Notes under the pieces: model-generated | Told to the model about the DNA's origin: nothing | The model's database searches: none | What the model saw: only the letters and a program-made list of their open reading frames with translations | Part shown: piece by piece, positions 6,884 through 9,831 of the stretch | Layout: each line of letters opens with the position of its first letter | Numbering within the stretch: the first letter of the stretch is position 1 | Position numbers and translations under genes: made by a program | Assembly: GCA_003136615.1 (NCBI GenBank) | Contig: PLFA01000087.1 | Span: 1 to 9,831, forward strand | Origin: Caulobacteraceae bacterium | GTDB lineage: Bacteria > Pseudomonadota > Alphaproteobacteria > Caulobacterales > Caulobacteraceae | Direction: 5' to 3' | Length of the DNA stretch: 9,831 nt

Positions 6884-6894
6884 GGCCGCAGAGA

Positions 6895-7062
6895 CTATTT
6901 GATCTTGCCTTCGACGAACTCGACATGCTTGCGCACGACCGGGTCGTATTTTTGGACCTTCATCTTCTCGGTCATGGTGCGGGCGTTCTTCTTCGCGACA
7001 TAGAAATAGCCCGTGCCGGCGGAGGAATTGAGCTTGATCTTGATAGAGGCCGGTTTGGCCAT
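6895..7062 (-). CDS. rpmG: 50S ribosomal protein L33
   Basis: A 55-residue basic protein starting MAKPASIKIKLNSSAGTGYF, with YVAKKNARTMTEKMKVQKYDP in the middle and VVRKHVEFVEGKIK at the end: the L33 pattern over its whole length. It is part of the large ribosomal subunit near the E site. It contains no cysteine, so it is the zinc-independent (C-minus) form. The start is the only ATG giving a family-like N-terminus; no strong ribosome-binding site is visible before it (CTGGAT at best). A good vegetative promoter lies 55-82 bases upstream, so it can be expressed alone although NUDIX is on the same strand 89 bases upstream. It converges on divK. Confidence 0.96.
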   Translation of the reverse strand: MAKPASIKIKLNSSAGTGYFYVAKKNARTMTEKMKVQKYDPVVRKHVEFVEGKIK

Positions 7063-7116
7063 GGCGACGAAATCCAGTTCTGTGGCGGCGCGCAGGCCGT
7101 GAATTGAAGGCCGCGC

Positions 7117-7144
7117 AAAATAGGGCCACGCGCCGTGGTGTCAA
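7117..7144 (-). promoter_or_regulatory. Probable sigma-70 type promoter of rpmG
   Basis: On the - strand TTGACA (7139-7144), a perfect -35 box, is followed after 16 bases by TATTTT (7117-7122). Transcription would begin near 7110, giving rpmG a leader of about 48 bases. It lies in the gap after the NUDIX stop codon. The spacer is filled by the hyphenated palindrome CCACG-CGC-CGTGG (7126-7138). Confidence 0.6.
7126..7138. repeat. Hyphenated palindrome inside the rpmG promoter spacer
   Basis: Two perfect 5-bp arms, CCACG and CGTGG, flank three bases. On the - strand the hairpin is followed by CCCTATTTT, so it could also be a weak terminator for NUDIX. Equally it could be an operator between the -35 and -10 boxes. 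Five-bp arms in GC-rich DNA can occur by chance. Confidence 0.35.
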
Positions 7145-7151
7145 TGTCAGT

Positions 7152-7865
7152 TCAAAGATGCAGAAGCCGCTGTCGCCCGCGCACGAACCTTAAATAGGGC
7201 GCCGCGCGGCCGGGATTGGCCAGCCGAAGGTCGAGTTCGGCCAAAACGAATCGGGTGACGCTGGGCAGATCGAGGTCCCGCGCCGCGGAAAGGTCGACCC
7301 AGGCGATCTCATCAAGCTCTCCGCAGTCCGCCTCTCTTTCGAGGCTGATAAGGCGATCGGCCCGGGCGAGGAAGAAGCGGGCGTCAAATCTCTTGGGCGC
7401 CATGGGCGGGGTCACCGCGCGGGCGATGAAGTCCAAAGCCGCCAGATCCGGCAGGGCGCCGAGGCCCAGGAACTGTCGCCAGGGGCCGACGGCTGGCCTG
7501 GCGGGCGCGCGCTTCGCCAGGAGCAGGCCCGTTTCCTCGAAGGTCTCACGGATGGCGGCGAGGGCCAGCGCCCGCGCGCGAAGAGGGGGCGCTGTTTTTT
7601 GCAAGCGCGCGGCGACCTCAGGGAGCAGATCGCTGGCAAATGGCGCGCGGAAGTCACTGGGGTCTATCCGCCCCCCAGGAAAGACCCATTTGCCCGGCAT
7701 GAAGTCGTGGCCGCCGTGGCGGCGACCCATGAGGACTCGAGCCTCACCGGGGCCGCTATGATCGATGACAATGAGAGTCGCCGCATCCCGTGGTCGGACG
7801 GGACGCGTTATCCTGCTGAGGCCAGGTGGTGGCGGAACGACGTCATCGAAGGCAGAGGCTGACAT
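7152..7865 (-). CDS. NUDIX hydrolase with a split Nudix box
   Basis: A 237-residue pyrophosphohydrolase of the NUDIX superfamily, acting on a nucleoside diphosphate linked to another group (substrate unknown; CoA or nucleotide-sugar types are possible). The fold begins at about residue 27 (DAATLIVID), with MPGKWVFPGGRIDPSD at 56-71 and the catalytic helix RETFEETGLL at 106-115, where E107, E110 and E111 should bind the metal. Between the GG and the RE the canonical box has 14 residues; here there are 41, an insertion of about 27. A similar interruption is known in the NUDT19-like group. The ATG at 7865 has no clear ribosome-binding site, and a promoter ends eight bases before it, so the mRNA may be leaderless. 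rpmG follows 89 bases downstream on the same strand. Confidence 0.9.
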   Translation of the reverse strand: MSASAFDDVVPPPPGLSRITRPVRPRDAATLIVIDHSGPGEARVLMGRRHGGHDFMPGKWVFPGGRIDPSDFRAPFASDLLPEVAARLQKTAPPLRARALALAAIRETFEETGLLLAKRAPARPAVGPWRQFLGLGALPDLAALDFIARAVTPPMAPKRFDARFFLARADRLISLEREADCGELDEIAWVDLSAARDLDLPSVTRFVLAELDLRLANPGRAAPYLRFVRGRQRLLHL

Positions 7866-7873
7866 GAGGGTTC

Positions 7874-7901
7874 AACCTAGGGCGCCCCGACGCGTGGTCA
7901 A
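7874..7901 (-). promoter_or_regulatory. Candidate NUDIX promoter, possibly leaderless
   Basis: On the - strand TTGACC (7896-7901), 16 bases, then TAGGTT (7874-7879). Only eight bases lie between the -10 box and the ATG at 7865, so transcription would begin at or next to the start codon. The -35 is good and the -10 is weak. Confidence 0.4.
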
Positions 7902-7970
7902 AGGTACGCGGGCGTCCGGGGCGAAATGCTTGCTGACGCCGACCATTGACTCCTCGCCCCATTGCCATAG

Positions 7971-7985
7971 GTCACGCGGCGTGAC
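7971..7985. promoter_or_regulatory. 15-bp dyad, candidate operator before the Nramp-like gene
   Basis: GTCACGC and GCGTGAC, perfect 7-bp arms around one G, lie 36 bases upstream of the transporter start in the 156-base gap shared with NUDIX. TTGACT at 7946-7951 upstream could be a -35 box, in which case the dyad would cover the -10 region; no good -10 is visible. The regulator is unknown. Confidence 0.5.
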
Positions 7986-8021
7986 TGCGACGCATTCTCA
8001 GTTTGCCGTTAGGGCCTCATT

Positions 8022-9281
8022 TTGCCGACCATTACCGTGAGATCTCAGCGCCCGAAATTACCGGTCGGCCTGACAAGCTTCATCGCCGTCCTGGGTCCAG
8101 GCCTCGTCGTCATGCTCGCCGACACCGATGTCGGCAGCATCATCACGGCTGGCCAGAGCGGCGTGCAGTGGGGTTACCGGCTGCTGCTGCTGCAGCTCGT
8201 CCTCGTGCCGATCCTGTTCATGGTTCAGGAGCTGACTGTCAGGCTCGGTATCTTTACCGGTCGCGGCCATGGCGAACTGATCAAGGAGACCTTCGGCGGC
8301 TTCTGGGCCTGGGTGTCCGTGGCCGGTCTCGCGGTCGCCACGAGCGGGGCCTTGTTGACCGAACTCTCCGGCGTCGCGGGGGTGGGCGAGCTTTACGGGG
8401 TTCCTCGCCCCTTGAGCCTTGCCATCGCCGGTGGGGCTCTGATCCTGGTGGTGCTCACCGGCTCATATCGACGGGTGGAACGCGCGGCCATCGCGGTGGG
8501 TCTATTCGAATTCGCGTTCTTCGGCGTCGCCTGGGCCGCGCACCCCAATGTCTCGGACATGGCGCGCCAGGCGATCCAAATTCCGATCGCCGACAAGCGC
8601 TATCTCTATCTGGTGGCGGCCAATATCGGCGCGGTGATCATGCCCTGGATGGTCTTTTACCAACAGTCCGCCGTGGCCGATAAGCGCCTGCGGCCGGAGC
8701 ATTTCACGGCGGCGCGGTGGGATACCGCCGTGGGCGCCCTGGTGACCCAACTGGTGATGGCCGCGGTGCTCGTCGCCGCGGCGGCCACCTTGGCGGTGCA
8801 TGGCGTCAAGGGTGACCTCAATACGGTGGGGCAGCTTAGCGCGGCGCTTACGCCGCTTCTGGGGGTGGGCTTTGGCCGGCTTGTCTTTGGACTGGGGATT
8901 CTAGGCGCGGGCCTTGTGGCGGCCATCGTCTCGTCCCTGGCGCTCGCCTGGGGCCTGGGCGAGGTGACCGGCTATAAACACTCGCTCGAACACCCACCGG
9001 CGGAAGCGCGGTGGTTCTACGGAGTCTACGCGGCGGCGGTGCTGGGCGGCTGCGTCCTGGTCGACCTGGTCCCCAACCTCGTGGCCCTGAATATCGGCGT
9101 CCAGGTGATGAACGCCCTGCTCCTGCCGGTGGTCCTGGGCTTCCTCGTCGCCCTGGCGCGCATGGCGCTGCCCAAAGAGGTCAGACTCAGGGGGTGGTAT
9201 CTGTGGGTGGTTATCGCCGTGGCGACCCTGACCTGCCTTCTGGGGGTGTTTGGCGGCTTGTCGGGGATCGGTCTGGTCTAA
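8022..9281 (+). CDS. Nramp-family (SLC11-like) transporter with altered metal-site motifs
   Basis: A 419-residue inner-membrane protein with about 11 hydrophobic segments and the Nramp layout. Segment 1 starts LGPGLVVMLADTDVGSIITA (24-43) and continues through Q-SGV-QWGY; segment 6 holds NIGAVIMPWMVFYQQSA (201-217). Canonical Nramp has DPGN in segment 1 and MPH in segment 6, which bind Mn or Fe. Here they read DVGS (36-39) and MPW (207-209): Asp36 and Met207 remain, while the Pro, Asn and His are changed. This marks a divergent bacterial subgroup, so substrate (Mn, Fe, Mg or another) should not be assumed. Start TTG 8022 has AGGG at 8011-8014; GTG at 8037 is the alternative. It stands alone on the + strand between - strand genes, with a dyad upstream. 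Confidence 0.88.
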   Translation: MPTITVRSQRPKLPVGLTSFIAVLGPGLVVMLADTDVGSIITAGQSGVQWGYRLLLLQLVLVPILFMVQELTVRLGIFTGRGHGELIKETFGGFWAWVSVAGLAVATSGALLTELSGVAGVGELYGVPRPLSLAIAGGALILVVLTGSYRRVERAAIAVGLFEFAFFGVAWAAHPNVSDMARQAIQIPIADKRYLYLVAANIGAVIMPWMVFYQQSAVADKRLRPEHFTAARWDTAVGALVTQLVMAAVLVAAAATLAVHGVKGDLNTVGQLSAALTPLLGVGFGRLVFGLGILGAGLVAAIVSSLALAWGLGEVTGYKHSLEHPPAEARWFYGVYAAAVLGGCVLVDLVPNLVALNIGVQVMNALLLPVVLGFLVALARMALPKEVRLRGWYLWVVIAVATLTCLLGVFGGLSGIGLV

Positions 9282-9831
9282 CGTCGGCGCTTCCCGAATT
9301 TTGAGAAGGGTCGTTGCGCAGGGCGCGGCGCGCGGCCTCTGGGGCGTTGCGAGTCATCGCGGGGTTCCGGATCGCTGAGCATGGTAAGGAGCAGACCGCC
9401 GGTCATGGGCGTCGCCTCTCTGAGTTCCACATCCACGCGGCGACCGAGACGCCAGCGGGCGCCGGTGCGCTCGCCGATAAGGGCATGGCTGCGTTCGTCA
9501 TGGACGAAATACTCATCGCCCAACTTGGAAACGGGAACGAGCCCATCTGCGCCCGTCTCGATAAGGCGCACGAAGAGACCAAATCGCGTCACGCCGGTGA
9601 TCCGGCCCTCAAAGGTCGCGCCGACGCGGTCGGAGAGGAAGGCCGCCACATAGCGGTCATTGGCGTCGCGCTCGGCGGCCATGGCGCGCCGCTCGGTGAC
9701 GGTGATGTGGGCGGCCGTTTCGGCGATTCCGCGGGCCTCGGGCTCGGTCAGGCCGTCATCGCCAAAGCCCAGGGCGCGGATCAGGGCGCGGTGGACCACC
9801 AGATCGGCATAGCGGCGGATCGGCGAGGTGA
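9278..9831 (-). CDS. rnr: Ribonuclease R, C-terminal part
   Basis: The frame is open from the right edge to a TAG at 9278-9280, giving 183 residues; the N-terminal domains and most of the RNB catalytic domain lie outside. It begins inside the RNB domain with TSPIRRYADLVVHRAL, a hallmark near the 3'-exonuclease active site. It then has the helical ITVTERRAMAAERDANDRYVAAFL link, an S1 RNA-binding domain at about fragment residues 69-140 (VGATFEGRITGVTRFGLFVRL..ADGLVPVSKL), and a basic, proline- and arginine-rich tail ending KFGKRRR. RNase R degrades structured RNA 3'-to-5' and works in rRNA quality control. RNase II is the alternative, but the S1 plus basic tail favours RNase R. Its stop overlaps the transporter stop by four bases. 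Confidence 0.92.
   Translation of the reverse strand, partial: TSPIRRYADLVVHRALIRALGFGDDGLTEPEARGIAETAAHITVTERRAMAAERDANDRYVAAFLSDRVGATFEGRITGVTRFGLFVRLIETGADGLVPVSKLGDEYFVHDERSHALIGERTGARWRLGRRVDVELREATPMTGGLLLTMLSDPEPRDDSQRPRGRAPRPAQRPFSKFGKRRR

Noticed and set aside
6884..6894. Terminator between divK and rpmG
   Set aside because: The 11-base gap shows no hairpin or T tract that I can support.
7216..7761. 181-codon + strand frame opposite NUDIX
   Set aside because: Antisense shadow of a complete NUDIX gene; serine- and arginine-rich with no motif.
8003..8683. 226-codon + strand frame over the start of the transporter
   Set aside because: Out of frame with a clear membrane protein; very rich in arginine and glycine, a typical frame-shifted GC-rich shadow.

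Overview
The window reads as chromosome of an alphaproteobacterium of the Caulobacterales, most likely Caulobacteraceae (Caulobacter, Phenylobacterium or a relative). The evidence is a full-length DivK cell-division response regulator, an alphaproteobacterial-style ClpS-ClpA pair, high GC with the matching codon bias, and a CtrA-like box plus GANTC (CcrM-type) sites in promoter gaps. It is almost entirely coding. I see no mobile element, CRISPR array, tRNA or rRNA, and no gene-free stretch over 300 bases; the longest gap is 178 bases, upstream of clpS.

Layout. (1) 1-878, + strand: the C-terminal end of a COG3146/DUF482 protein, overlapping by its stop codon a RimJ/RimL-type GNAT acetyltransferase. 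(2) 882-1947: a DUF4287/DUF5655 protein on the - strand and a HIT hydrolase on the + strand, divergent from a 55-base gap. (3) 1979-4661, - strand: the clpS-clpA operon, encoding the N-degron adaptor and the AAA+ unfoldase of the ClpAP protease. (4) 4840-6412, - strand: a HAD-type hydrolase followed 16 bases later by a Mak-like ROK fructokinase. (5) 6512-6883, + strand: divK, divergent from the HAD gene across 99 bases that hold a CtrA-like box and a GANTC site. (6) 6895-7865, - strand: a 55-residue rpmG (L33) and a NUDIX hydrolase. (7) 8022-9281, + strand: an Nramp-fold transporter with altered metal-site motifs. (8) 9278 to the right edge, - strand: the C-terminal part of RNase R, whose stop codon overlaps the transporter's stop codon.

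Functionally this is housekeeping and cell-cycle chromosome, not an accessory island, and I found no new multigene system. ClpS and ClpA act together in N-degron proteolysis. HAD and fructokinase are probably co-transcribed sugar or sugar-phosphate enzymes. RNase R, NUDIX and rpmG look like an RNA/translation block interrupted by the transporter. The points most worth checking are regulatory: the CtrA-like box at divK, divK without pleD beside it, a 15-bp dyad in front of the transporter, a possibly leaderless NUDIX mRNA, and the many non-ATG starts (TTG, GTG, probably CTG).
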